This document shows, piece by piece, positions 1 to 6,842 of a stretch of 64,000 bases of DNA. The position numbers and the translations under genes are program-made. This DNA comes from Armatimonadota bacterium (lineage in GTDB: Bacteria > Sysuimicrobiota > Sysuimicrobiia > Sysuimicrobiales > Humicultoraceae), in the NCBI GenBank assembly GCA_031081585.1, contig JAVHLY010000013.1:1-64000 (forward strand), given 5' to 3'. Each line of letters begins with the position of its first letter. Position 1 is the stretch's first letter. The notes under the pieces are model-generated. The model did not search any database. It saw only the letters and a program-made list of their open reading frames with translations, and was not told the DNA's origin.

Positions 1-185
1 ACGCGGCTCGACCAGATCTCGGCCAGCGCCGCGCCCAGCGGGAAGTAGACCCCGGCCGTCCCGCCGGTGGCGACGGCGATGAAGGTGCGGGGCTGCGCCG
101 CCGCCGGCCAGCCCACCGCGGCGACCAGCAGGAGTGCGAGCCCGATGCGCCGGATGGCGCGGCGACGGGATGTGACGACTGCCAT
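1..185 (-). CDS. TAXI-family TRAP transporter solute-binding protein (5' part only)
   Basis: Reading leftward from ATG at 185, the first 61 codons are visible before the window edge. Residues about 12-31 form a signal peptide ending near AAAQ. The mature start reads TFIAVATGGTAGVYFPLG, which matches the TAXI (TRAP-associated extracytoplasmic immunogenic) hallmark TGG(T)xGVYYPxG. TAXI proteins bind small carboxylates or amino acids outside the membrane for a TRAP permease. The permease gene would lie beyond the left edge. A purine-rich GGGAGGG lies about 11 bases before the ATG. The gene follows the Liv-type lipoprotein by about 55 bases on the same strand, so the two may share a transcript. 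Confidence 0.85.
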   Translation of the reverse strand, partial: MAVVTSRRRAIRRIGLALLLVAAVGWPAAAQPRTFIAVATGGTAGVYFPLGAALAEIWSSR

Positions 186-241
186 GGCGCTCTGTTCCCT
201 CCCTCGGCGACGCCCCGCCCGTGAGGACGGGGCCGTGGTCT

Positions 242-1411
242 TCAGGGTCCGACCGTGCTGAACCGTCCGCCCTCCACCCGCGTGATGACGACGTCCCGCA
301 CCGGGTCGCCCCAGCGGTCGAAGGCGAGCTCGCCTGTCACACCGGGGAACCGCCGGACGCCGGCGACGGCCTCGCGGACGCGCGTGCGGTCGGGACCGCC
401 GCGGCGCACCGCGAAGGCCACCAGGCGCACGGCGTCGTAGGCCTGCGCGGCGAACTGGTCGGGGGTCTGCCCGTACCGCTCCCGGTAGCGCGCCACGAAG
501 TCGCGCACCAGCGGCAGCGGCACGTCCGGCGCGAAGCCAGCCGGCACGTAGAGCCCCGCCGCCGCCTCGCCCGCCCAGGCCAGGGTGTCGGGAGAGTAGA
601 GCGCATCCGAGCCCGCCACCACCAGGCGCGGCGCCGCCGCGCGCAGGGCCCGCAGCACCTGCGCCCCCTCGTCGGGATAGCCGGCCAGGAAGACGGCCTG
701 CGCCCCCTCCTCCCCCGGGCCGCGGGCGTGCCGGGTGAAGTCGCGGTCCCCGTCGCGGTAGAGGCGCAGGCTGGTGATCTGCCCGCCCCGCCGCCGCACT
801 GCCTCGGCGAAGGCCATGGCCACCGTGGTGCCGTAGTCGTTGCTGTCGTGCACGACGGCGATGCGCCGCAGGCCCAGCCGCTCCACCAGGTGGGCAGCCA
901 CGGCCTGCGCCTGGGTGCGCGCGGGGAGCGCGGTGCGGAAGACGTAGTGACCGCCGTAGGGGAGCTGTCCGGTGGCCCCGGGGGAGATCAGGACGAGGCG
1001 GTGGCGCTCGGCCGCCGGGGCCGCGGCGATGGTGGTCGGGTCGGTAAGCGGGCCCACCACCGCCACGACCTCCTGGGCCGCGAACGCCGCGAACAGCCGC
1101 GTGGCTTCCTCGGGCACCCCGCGGTCGTCCACGACCGTGAGGACCAGACGGCGCCCGCCCGCACCCCGGTCGGCGTTCACCTCGTCCGCGGCGAGCTGCG
1201 CCCCCTGCACCGCCGAGCGGGCGGCGCCCGGCACGCCGCTCGTGAGCGGCACGATCACGCCGACGCGCACCGTCGTCCCGGCGCTCCCGCGCCCCGCACA
1301 GGCGGCGGCGGTCAGCGCCAGCGCCAGCAGGGCCAGCGCCCGCACGGGGCGCACCCTTCGCGCCGGGGCTGGCGGAAGGTGTCGACGGTGTCCGGAGGTC
1401 TCTGGGCTCAT
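242..1411 (-). CDS. Liv-type (LivJ/periplasmic-binding type I) substrate-binding lipoprotein
   Basis: This is an extracytoplasmic receptor of the branched-chain-amino-acid ABC family (Leu/Ile/Val-binding fold, about 390 residues). After a basic N-terminus and a hydrophobic stretch, LALTAAAC gives a lipobox with Cys at about residue 38, so the protein is probably lipid-anchored. VGVIVPLTSGVPGAA and VVGPLTDPTT are typical of the fold. No permease or ATPase genes adjoin it, so it is an orphan receptor or serves a Liv system elsewhere. The ATG at 1411 is chosen because the lipobox then sits at a normal distance. A GTG at 1441 would add ten residues and begins immediately after a strong hairpin. 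A GEMM riboswitch lies just upstream, so expression is probably controlled by cyclic di-GMP. Specificity cannot be read from sequence. Confidence 0.87.
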   Translation of the reverse strand: MSPETSGHRRHLPPAPARRVRPVRALALLALALTAAACAGRGSAGTTVRVGVIVPLTSGVPGAARSAVQGAQLAADEVNADRGAGGRRLVLTVVDDRGVPEEATRLFAAFAAQEVVAVVGPLTDPTTIAAAPAAERHRLVLISPGATGQLPYGGHYVFRTALPARTQAQAVAAHLVERLGLRRIAVVHDSNDYGTTVAMAFAEAVRRRGGQITSLRLYRDGDRDFTRHARGPGEEGAQAVFLAGYPDEGAQVLRALRAAAPRLVVAGSDALYSPDTLAWAGEAAAGLYVPAGFAPDVPLPLVRDFVARYRERYGQTPDQFAAQAYDAVRLVAFAVRRGGPDRTRVREAVAGVRRFPGVTGELAFDRWGDPVRDVVITRVEGGRFSTVGP

Positions 1412-1444
1412 GCGCGCATCGGCAGGACGCCCCGACGACACACC

Positions 1445-1478
1445 GACGGCGCCCCCAGGGACCCCGGTGGGCGCCGTC
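1445..1478 (-). promoter_or_regulatory. Strong hairpin between riboswitch and Liv-type lipoprotein gene
   Basis: GACGGCGCCC (1445-1454) is the exact reverse complement of GGGCGCCGTC (1469-1478), giving a 10-bp perfect stem with a 14-base loop. On the minus strand it lies about 40 bases downstream of the GEMM aptamer and ends 3 bases before the alternative GTG at 1441. No T-run follows, so it is not a standard intrinsic terminator. It may be the riboswitch expression platform acting on translation, or a Rho-type or transcript-stabilising element. The stem is seen directly; the role is inferred. Confidence 0.5.
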
Positions 1479-1515
1479 GTGACAGCGCCTGCACACGCGC
1501 GCCGCGCACCCCGGC

Positions 1516-1587
1516 GGCAACCCGGCGGGCCCGGGTGGGCTCCGTGGCTTTGCGTCCCCGCCTCGCGGCGGGTTTGCCCTTGTCGCC
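1516..1587 (-). promoter_or_regulatory. GEMM (c-di-GMP-I) riboswitch aptamer
   Basis: Read on the minus strand, the conserved GEMM blocks occur in order. GGGCAAACC (1571-1579) is followed by a perfect CCCGCC-GCGA-GGCGGG hairpin with a GNRA tetraloop, then GGGACGCAAAGCC (1546-1558), a second GC-rich hairpin, and a GGGTTGCC 3' end. GGCGAC (1582-1587) pairs with GTTGCC (1516-1521) to close P1, with one G-U pair. The aptamer lies between the lytic transglycosylase gene and the Liv-type lipoprotein gene. The position that separates c-di-GMP from the cGAMP-preferring subclass looks like the c-di-GMP form (G), from my manual alignment to the Vibrio aptamer. The second hairpin looks short, so the tetraloop-receptor contact may be reduced. 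Confidence 0.88.
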
Positions 1588-1672
1588 TTGCTTCCCTAAA
1601 TCACTGCCAACTCTGCCGCGTCCTTGCCGCTCATCCCCTCCGTGCCCACGTCGTTTCGGACTTAGACTTCCC

Positions 1673-2773
1673 TCAGCCGCCCCCGACCCGGCGGCTCCCC
1701 GGCACCGACCGCGGGCTTCCTTCGGGCGACGGGCGGCGGTCGCCTTCGGTCGGCGACGCCGGATAGCGGGCCAGCAGCCGGCGGTAGAGTGTCATGACGT
1801 TGTAGACGTACCAGCGGGTCTCCGCGTAGGGCGGGACGCCCCCGTACCGCGCCACCGCGCCCTTGCCCGCGTTGTAGGCCGCCAGCGCCAGGTGGAGGTT
1901 GGTCCAGCCGTACCGGTCCAGGTGGCCCCGCAACACCCGCACCGTCCCGTAGACGTTCTGCACCGGGTCGTCGGCGTCCACTCCCAGGGCGGCGGCGGTG
2001 GCCGGCATCAGCTGCCCCAGCCCCATGGCCCCCTTGGGCGACCGGGCCCGCGGCGCGAACCCGGACTCGATGGCGATCACCGAGACAATCAGGCGCGGGT
2101 CGAGGTTGTAGTGGTGGCCGTAGCCTAGGATGGCGGCGGCGATGAGCGAGGCCTCCACCTCGCTCAACGCCGGGTTGTAGGCGCGGGCGAGGCGGTGGTA
2201 GGTGCGCGGGTCGAGCACCGCCGGCGCCGCGGCCGGAGCGCGGCGCGCCGCCGGCGAGGTCAGCGGCTGGAGGGCCCACAGGCCGCGCCGCGCCAGCTCG
2301 GCGGCCGGGCCGGCGGGGCGCAGCCGCAGGACCTGCCGGAAGGCGTGGCGGGCTCCGGCCACATCACCCCGCTGCGCCTGCACGTACCCGAACCACAGCC
2401 ACAGGTCGGGGCTGTGGGGGGCCAGGGCGAGGGCCCGCCGCAGCACGGCGCGCGCGTCGGCGAGACGGCGCCGGTGGTAGAGGACGGCGGCCAGCCACTG
2501 GTGAGCCTGCGGGTCGCGCGGCCGCAAGACCACCGCGCGGCGGAAGGCCGCCTCGGCGGCGCGCAGGTGCCCGCGGCGATAGAGCGCTACCCCGTGCGTC
2601 AGGGCGGAGGGCGGCTCGGCCCGGGCTGGCACCGCGGCGGCGGGAGCGGGCGGGCCGGCGGACGCGGCGGCGGCCGGGGCGGCAGACGCGGCGGCGGCCG
2701 GGGCGGCCGGGCCGACGGACGTCGCCACCACCGCCCCCGCGAGCAGCAGGAGCACGGCCGCCCGGCGGGTCAC
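1673..2773 (-). CDS. TPR-containing SLT lytic transglycosylase, exported
   Basis: This is a murein lytic transglycosylase of the soluble-lytic-transglycosylase (goose-lysozyme-like) type, which cleaves the MurNAc-GlcNAc bond outside the membrane. It has a signal peptide (residues 1-30), an Ala/Pro-rich low-complexity linker (about 25-55), three or so TPR units (about 57-165) and an SLT domain (about 195-330). The domain shows the catalytic Glu in IAIESGF (about residue 236), GAMGLGQLMP, and the LALAAYNAG block. The C-terminal 30 residues are charged and low-complexity. The GTG start overlaps the Roadblock gene stop (GTGA), which suggests translational coupling. TPR units in front of SLT suggest assembly in a cell-envelope complex. 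Confidence 0.9.
   Translation of the reverse strand: MTRRAAVLLLLAGAVVATSVGPAAPAAAASAAPAAAASAGPPAPAAAVPARAEPPSALTHGVALYRRGHLRAAEAAFRRAVVLRPRDPQAHQWLAAVLYHRRRLADARAVLRRALALAPHSPDLWLWFGYVQAQRGDVAGARHAFRQVLRLRPAGPAAELARRGLWALQPLTSPAARRAPAAAPAVLDPRTYHRLARAYNPALSEVEASLIAAAILGYGHHYNLDPRLIVSVIAIESGFAPRARSPKGAMGLGQLMPATAAALGVDADDPVQNVYGTVRVLRGHLDRYGWTNLHLALAAYNAGKGAVARYGGVPPYAETRWYVYNVMTLYRRLLARYPASPTEGDRRPSPEGSPRSVPGSRRVGGG
2661..2708. repeat. Two tandem 24-bp units in the transglycosylase linker
   Basis: Two adjacent 24-base units (2661-2684 and 2685-2708) are identical except for the last base. They encode the AAPAAAAS-like low-complexity linker after the signal peptide. The repeat is in frame and probably arose by slippage. 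Confidence 0.8.
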
Positions 2774-3123
2774 GTCAACTGCTCCACCAGTTCGCTGCGA
2801 CGCCTCTTGATGGCCAGCCGCGCCCGGGCCACGTTGCCGCCGGCCCGCAACACGACGGCCACGAAGTGCTCCGGGGTGAGGGCCATGACCAGCAGGGCCA
2901 GGCGGTCCATGGTGACGGAGACCGCGTCGAGGTCGCCGCCGTCGAGCTTGCGGGCGCAGAATGCCCCCAGTTTCATCAGAGTGGCCAGGTCGGCGGCCAT
3001 CCGCCCCAGGTCCACCCCGCCCTCCTTCACCACGACCTCCACGACGGTGCCGTCCATCCCGCCCACCGCGGCGGCGCGGGCGTCGTCGAGGATGAGTTCC
3101 TGCAGGAGGGGGCGGAGGCCCAT
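2770..3123 (-). CDS. Roadblock/LC7 domain protein
   Basis: A 117-residue single-domain protein. Its pattern (an N-terminal helix, a GMDGTVVEVVV strand, a central helix with DLATLMK, then MDRLALLVMALTPEHFVAVVL) fits the Roadblock/LC7 fold. Bacterial members (MglB-like) regulate small Ras-like GTPases or cell polarity, usually beside the GTPase gene. No MglA-like GTPase gene is seen here, so the partner is unknown. The gene sits between the HD-GYP protein and the lytic transglycosylase, overlapping the latter by 4 bases, so an envelope or polarity role is possible but inferred. Confidence 0.75.
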   Translation of the reverse strand: MGLRPLLQELILDDARAAAVGGMDGTVVEVVVKEGGVDLGRMAADLATLMKLGAFCARKLDGGDLDAVSVTMDRLALLVMALTPEHFVAVVLRAGGNVARARLAIKRRRSELVEQLT

Positions 3124-3197
3124 GGACTAGTCGGTGGAGCGCACAGCCGTCCCCTGGGTTCGACGGGCGGCGGGCCGGTCCTGCCGCACCAGCACGC

Positions 3198-4823
3198 TCA
3201 CGAGCCCTCCCGCCACATGCGCAGCTGGATGTCGAAGGGCGGTTTGGTGGCCAGGACGCGCAGGAAGGTCTCCACGACCGCCGGGTCGAGGGTGGTGCCC
3301 GCCATCCGCCGCACCTCCTCCACCGCCTCGGTCAGGCTCTTCCCGCGCCGGTAGGGGCGGTCGGAGATGAGGGCGTCGAAGGTGTCGGCCACGCGGATGA
3401 TGCGCGCGCCGAGCGGGATCGCCTCCCCGGCCAGCCCGTCGGGGTAGCCGGTGCCGTCGTAGCTCTCCTGGTGGTGGAGGACCAGGTCGACGAGGGGCCG
3501 GAAGGGCCGCATCTCCCGCAGGATGGCCGCGCCGCGCTCGGCGTGCTGGTTCACGATCAGCCGCTCCTCGGCCGAGAGGCTCCCGCGCTTGCGCAGGATG
3601 TGCTCGGGGGTGGCGATCTTCCCGATGTCGTGCAACAGGCTGGCCAGGCGGATCTGCTCCACCTGCTCGGGCGGCAGGCCCATCTCCGCGGCGATGGCCG
3701 CCGCGCTGGTGGCCACCCGCTGGGAGTGGCCGCGGGTGTAGGGATCCTTCGCCTCCAGCGCGGCGGTGAGCGTGTTCACGGCGCTGTAGAGGAGGTCGCG
3801 CAGCTGCTCCTGCACGCGCGCGTCGTGGATGACCACAGTGGCCTGGTCGGCCAGCACGCGCAGCGCTTCCACCTCGTTCCGGGAGAAGCGCCGCCCGTTG
3901 GAGCGCCCGGCCAGGGCGAAGCCGAGGGTCCGCCCCTCGATCTGGAGGGGCACCGCCAGCGCGGCCGCCGCCTCCAACCCGGCGAAGGACTCGGTCCACT
4001 CCGGGTCGAGGTCCATCCGCTCCGTCACCGCCACCTCACCCGCCCCCAGCACCCGCGCCACGACCCCGCTGTCCGGCAGCACCCGCCGGCCGCGCCACTC
4101 CCGCAGCTCCAGGTTGCGCACGCCGGCCACCGTCGGCACCCCGTCCTCGTCCAGCAGGGCCACCAGGCCGACGTCGGCGCGCCCCACCTCCAGGAGGTCC
4201 GTGAGGAAGCGCTCCACCCGCGTCTCCAGGGGGAGGGCCGCCATCTGGCGCATCGTCGAGGCGGCGCGGTCGAGCCGCTGCCACTGCGCCCGCGCGGCGC
4301 GGGCCGCCTCCAGCCGGGCGAGGAGGCTGCGGCGGTGGAGGAGGCGGGCCGAGCCCAGCACGCCGCCGAGGAGGGGGAGGAGGACGGCGGTCTGCACGAC
4401 CGCCCGCAGGCCGCTCTGCGCACCGGCCAGCAGGCCGAAGACGGCCGCCGCGGCCAGCCCGGCCAGCGCCCCGCTGAGCGGGCCGGTCCCGACCGCCGAC
4501 CAGGCCAGGACGACCGGGAAGTACAGGTAGAAGACGCTGTCCGCCCCCGCGGTCAGGCGGGTGAGCCCGCCGACGAGGAGCAGGTCGGTGGCCAGCCAGG
4601 CGGCCTCCGCCCGGGCGCGGTGCCGGGTGCGGGCGAGCAGGAGGGGCCCGAGCACAGTGCTGACCGCCAGCAGCCCCAACAGGAGGAGGGGCCCGAGCGG
4701 AGAGCGGTGGGGCAGGGCGCCGGCCAGGCCGGCCGAAGGGTCGACGAGGACGAAGAGGACGCCCACCGCGACGGCGGCGAGCCGCAGGATGAGCACGCTC
4801 CGGGTGTTGTCGGTGAGCCGCAC
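3198..4823 (-). CDS. Membrane GAF-HD-GYP protein (putative c-di-GMP phosphodiesterase)
   Basis: 541 residues. About five hydrophobic segments (residues 10-165) are followed by a coiled region, a GAF domain (about 200-335) and an HD-GYP domain (about 345-530). HD-GYP metal ligands are visible: LLHDIGKI (HD about 398-399) and the HHQESYDGTGYP block (about 450-461), close to the consensus. HD-GYP enzymes hydrolyse cyclic di-GMP to pGpG or GMP; GAF domains sense small ligands. The GTG start at 4823 precedes the first membrane segment. The gene heads a same-strand run (Roadblock, transglycosylase, riboswitch, Liv-type lipoprotein), so a c-di-GMP degrading enzyme lies upstream of a c-di-GMP riboswitch. 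Confidence 0.9.
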   Translation of the reverse strand: MRLTDNTRSVLILRLAAVAVGVLFVLVDPSAGLAGALPHRSPLGPLLLLGLLAVSTVLGPLLLARTRHRARAEAAWLATDLLLVGGLTRLTAGADSVFYLYFPVVLAWSAVGTGPLSGALAGLAAAAVFGLLAGAQSGLRAVVQTAVLLPLLGGVLGSARLLHRRSLLARLEAARAARAQWQRLDRAASTMRQMAALPLETRVERFLTDLLEVGRADVGLVALLDEDGVPTVAGVRNLELREWRGRRVLPDSGVVARVLGAGEVAVTERMDLDPEWTESFAGLEAAAALAVPLQIEGRTLGFALAGRSNGRRFSRNEVEALRVLADQATVVIHDARVQEQLRDLLYSAVNTLTAALEAKDPYTRGHSQRVATSAAAIAAEMGLPPEQVEQIRLASLLHDIGKIATPEHILRKRGSLSAEERLIVNQHAERGAAILREMRPFRPLVDLVLHHQESYDGTGYPDGLAGEAIPLGARIIRVADTFDALISDRPYRRGKSLTEAVEEVRRMAGTTLDPAVVETFLRVLATKPPFDIQLRMWREGS

Positions 4824-4935
4824 CTGCCGCGCCTCCGCGCCTCCTGCGTCCGACCGTGACCGGGTGCTGCGCCGGGCCGTGACAGGAGGAGATATGCCCG
4901 CGCGTCGACGTGCTGAGACCGCCCGTGCGGGGTCC

Positions 4936-5457
4936 CTAGCGCTCCGATTCGGCGGGGGGCAGGTCCAGCAGGCGGAGCAGCCACCGCTCGACGCGGCGGC
5001 TCAGGTAGCGGGTCGTGGGCAGCTCGCGGGGGCTGAGCGGGGTCACCAGGATGGTGTAGAGCCCCAGGCGGTTGCCGGCCAGCATGTCGGTGAGGAGCTG
5101 GTCGCCGATCATGGCGGTCTCCGCGGGGCCCGTCCCCATGAGCGCCATCGCCTGGCGCAGCATCGAGACCGCCGGCTTGATGAAGCCCCGCGCCACCGGG
5201 ATGCCGAGGCGCTCGGCCACCGTGGTCACGCGGCGGGCGCGGCTGTTCGTCACCAGCACGGCGCCCAAGCCCGCCTCGCGCACCCGGCGCATCCAGACCA
5301 GGACCGCGTCGGTGACCTCGCGGCTGCCGTGGGGCAGGAGGGTGTTGTCCAGGTCGAGGATGAGGCCGCGGATGCCCTGGGCGCGCAGCGCTTCGAGGTC
5401 GATGTCGAAGACCGAGCGCCGGCGCAGCCGGGGCCGGAAGAGGTCGAGCAGCCTCAC
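4936..5457 (-). CDS. yqeG: YqeG-family HAD-IIIA phosphatase
   Basis: 173 residues, the usual size for YqeG. HAD motifs are in order: motif I LILDLDNTLLP with the nucleophile Asp, motif II VTNS, a conserved Lys in GFIKPAV, and motif III/IV MIGDQLLTDMLAGN. The biochemical substrate of YqeG is not firmly known; the family is grouped with phosphatidylglycerophosphatase-like HAD enzymes. The GTG start overlaps the mltG stop (GTGA), giving a coupled mltG-yqeG pair. A longer upstream reading is only the antisense-like extension through mltG in another frame. Confidence 0.88.
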   Translation of the reverse strand: MRLLDLFRPRLRRRSVFDIDLEALRAQGIRGLILDLDNTLLPHGSREVTDAVLVWMRRVREAGLGAVLVTNSRARRVTTVAERLGIPVARGFIKPAVSMLRQAMALMGTGPAETAMIGDQLLTDMLAGNRLGLYTILVTPLSPRELPTTRYLSRRVERWLLRLLDLPPAESER

Positions 5458-6446
5458 CGTCGGTAGCGCCGCACGTTGGCCAGGTGCTCCTCGAAGGTGC
5501 GGCTGAAGGCGTGGCGGCCGTCGGGGCGGAGGACGTAGAAGAGGTAGGGCACGCGCGCCGGCGCGAGCGCGGCCCGCAGCGCCCCCCACCCCGGGTTGGC
5601 GATCGGCCCCGGGGGGAGCCCGGCATGCCGGTAGGTGTTGTAGGGCGAGTCCACCTGCAGGTCGCGTTCGGTGACCACCGGCCGGTGCTGGCCCAGGGCG
5701 TAGAGGACGGTGGCGTCGATCTCCAGGCGCATCCCCCGGCGCAGCCGGTTGTAGATGACCCCGGCGATCACCGGCTGCTCGTCGGGGATCCGGGCCTCCC
5801 GCTCCACCAGCGAGGCGATGATGACGGCCTCGTGGAAGGAGACGCCCTGGGCGCGGGCGAGGGCGCGCCACGCCTGGGGCACCCGCTCCCCGAAGCGGTC
5901 GAGCATGCGGGCGACCACCTGCCGCGCGGGCAGCCCCCGCGGCAGGTGGTAGGTGTCGGGGAAGAGGTAGCCTTCCAGATTAGGGCGGCCCGGGAGGAAC
6001 GGGTGGGGGAAGGTCGCCCCCTCCTCCGTGGCCACGCGCAGGAAGGCCGTCCGGTCCCCCAGCCCCCGGGCGGCCAGCAGGTCGGCGATCTGCACCAGGG
6101 TGGACCCCTCGGGGATCGTGAGCGGGTGGAGGAGCACCTGACCCCGGGCCAGGCGGTCGAGGATCTCGAGCGTGGACATGGCCGGGGAGAGCGCGTACTC
6201 CCCGGACTGCAGCCGGCCCTCCAGCCGCCGCACCCGGGCCGCCACCTCGAACGCGGCGGGTGAGCGCAGGAGCCCGGCCTGGGCCAGCCGACGGGCGATC
6301 TGGCGGACGGTGGCTCCGGGGGGGATCTGCACCACCCGGACGGGGCCGGCGGGGTCGCGCGGAGCGACCGCCGCCGCGCCCACGGCAAAGGCCCCGGCCG
6401 CACCGGCCAGGGCCCCCAGGATCAGGACCGCTGCGACCAGCCGCAG
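5454..6446 (-). CDS. mltG: Endolytic murein transglycosylase MltG (YceG-like), probable CTG start
   Basis: MltG cleaves nascent peptidoglycan strands at the membrane and sets glycan length. The LysM-like N-domain (VRVVQIPPGATVRQIARRL), LEGYLFPDTY, the catalytic region AVIIASLVEREAR, GVIYNRL and SPYNTYRHAGLPPGPI are all present. The first canonical start (GTG at 6383) would omit the membrane anchor. In frame directly upstream lies RLVAAVLILGALAGAAGAF, a good transmembrane helix, and the frame is bounded by the TAG of the DUF1292 gene at 6450-6452. The only start-like codon before the helix is CTG at 6444-6446, six bases after a GAGGAG ribosome site, so it is chosen. A conservative annotation would be 5454-6383. 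Confidence 0.9.
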   Translation of the reverse strand: MRLVAAVLILGALAGAAGAFAVGAAAVAPRDPAGPVRVVQIPPGATVRQIARRLAQAGLLRSPAAFEVAARVRRLEGRLQSGEYALSPAMSTLEILDRLARGQVLLHPLTIPEGSTLVQIADLLAARGLGDRTAFLRVATEEGATFPHPFLPGRPNLEGYLFPDTYHLPRGLPARQVVARMLDRFGERVPQAWRALARAQGVSFHEAVIIASLVEREARIPDEQPVIAGVIYNRLRRGMRLEIDATVLYALGQHRPVVTERDLQVDSPYNTYRHAGLPPGPIANPGWGALRAALAPARVPYLFYVLRPDGRHAFSRTFEEHLANVRRYRR

Positions 6447-6449
6447 CGG

Positions 6450-6842
6450 CTACTCCTCCTCGTCCTCCGGGTCCTCGTCCTCCTCGTCGAACGCCTCCTC
6501 GTCTTCGTCTTCGAGGTCTTCCAGGTCGTCCTCCAGGTCCTCGTCCTCGAGGTCTTCCTCGTCCTCGAGGTCTTCGTCGTCTTCGTCCTCGAGGTCGACG
6601 ATGTCCTCGTCCTCTTCGAGGTCCTCGAGGGCGGCGGCCACGCGGTTGAACTCCTCCTCGTCCTCGAGGACGGAGAGGGTCTCGTCGTCCTCCACCCGGA
6701 AGATCACCGCCTCGTCGCCCCCCTCGGTGGGCTGGAGGACCGCGTAGCGACGCGACTCGACCTCGATGACGTCCACGACGTTGAACTCGTGCTCGTTGCC
6801 CTGGTCGTCGACCAGGCTGATCGTCTCCCGCTTCGTGCCCAC
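6450..6842 (-). CDS. DUF1292 (YrzB-like) protein with long acidic tail, internal start in the ruvX frame
   Basis: 130 residues from GTG at 6842, with a perfect GGAGGT at 6850-6855 seven bases upstream. The DUF1292 core (ETISLVDDQGNEHEF, VESRRYAVLQP, EAVIFRVEDDE) is followed by a tail of about 60 residues made almost only of Asp, Glu and Leu. YrzB-family proteins lie between ruvX and mltG in Bacillota; their function is unknown. Here the frame is continuous with ruvX upstream with no stop, so the domain may also be made as a RuvX fusion. The acidic tail is encoded by near-repetitive CTC/GTC codons and could vary in length by slippage. Confidence 0.8.
   Translation of the reverse strand: MGTKRETISLVDDQGNEHEFNVVDVIEVESRRYAVLQPTEGGDEAVIFRVEDDETLSVLEDEEEFNRVAAALEDLEEDEDIVDLEDEDDEDLEDEEDLEDEDLEDDLEDLEDEDEEAFDEEDEDPEDEEE

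Noticed and set aside
221-2128. Very long plus-strand open frame across the lipoprotein and transglycosylase genes, and many similar ones throughout
   Set aside because: It is rich in Arg, Pro, Gly and His and antisense to clear genes; GC-rich codon usage leaves few stops in shadow frames.
3127-3197. A 24-codon GTG ORF (VLVRQDRPAARR) between the HD-GYP and Roadblock genes
   Set aside because: Although coupled by a GTGA overlap, it has no recognisable feature and could be chance; not supported as a gene.
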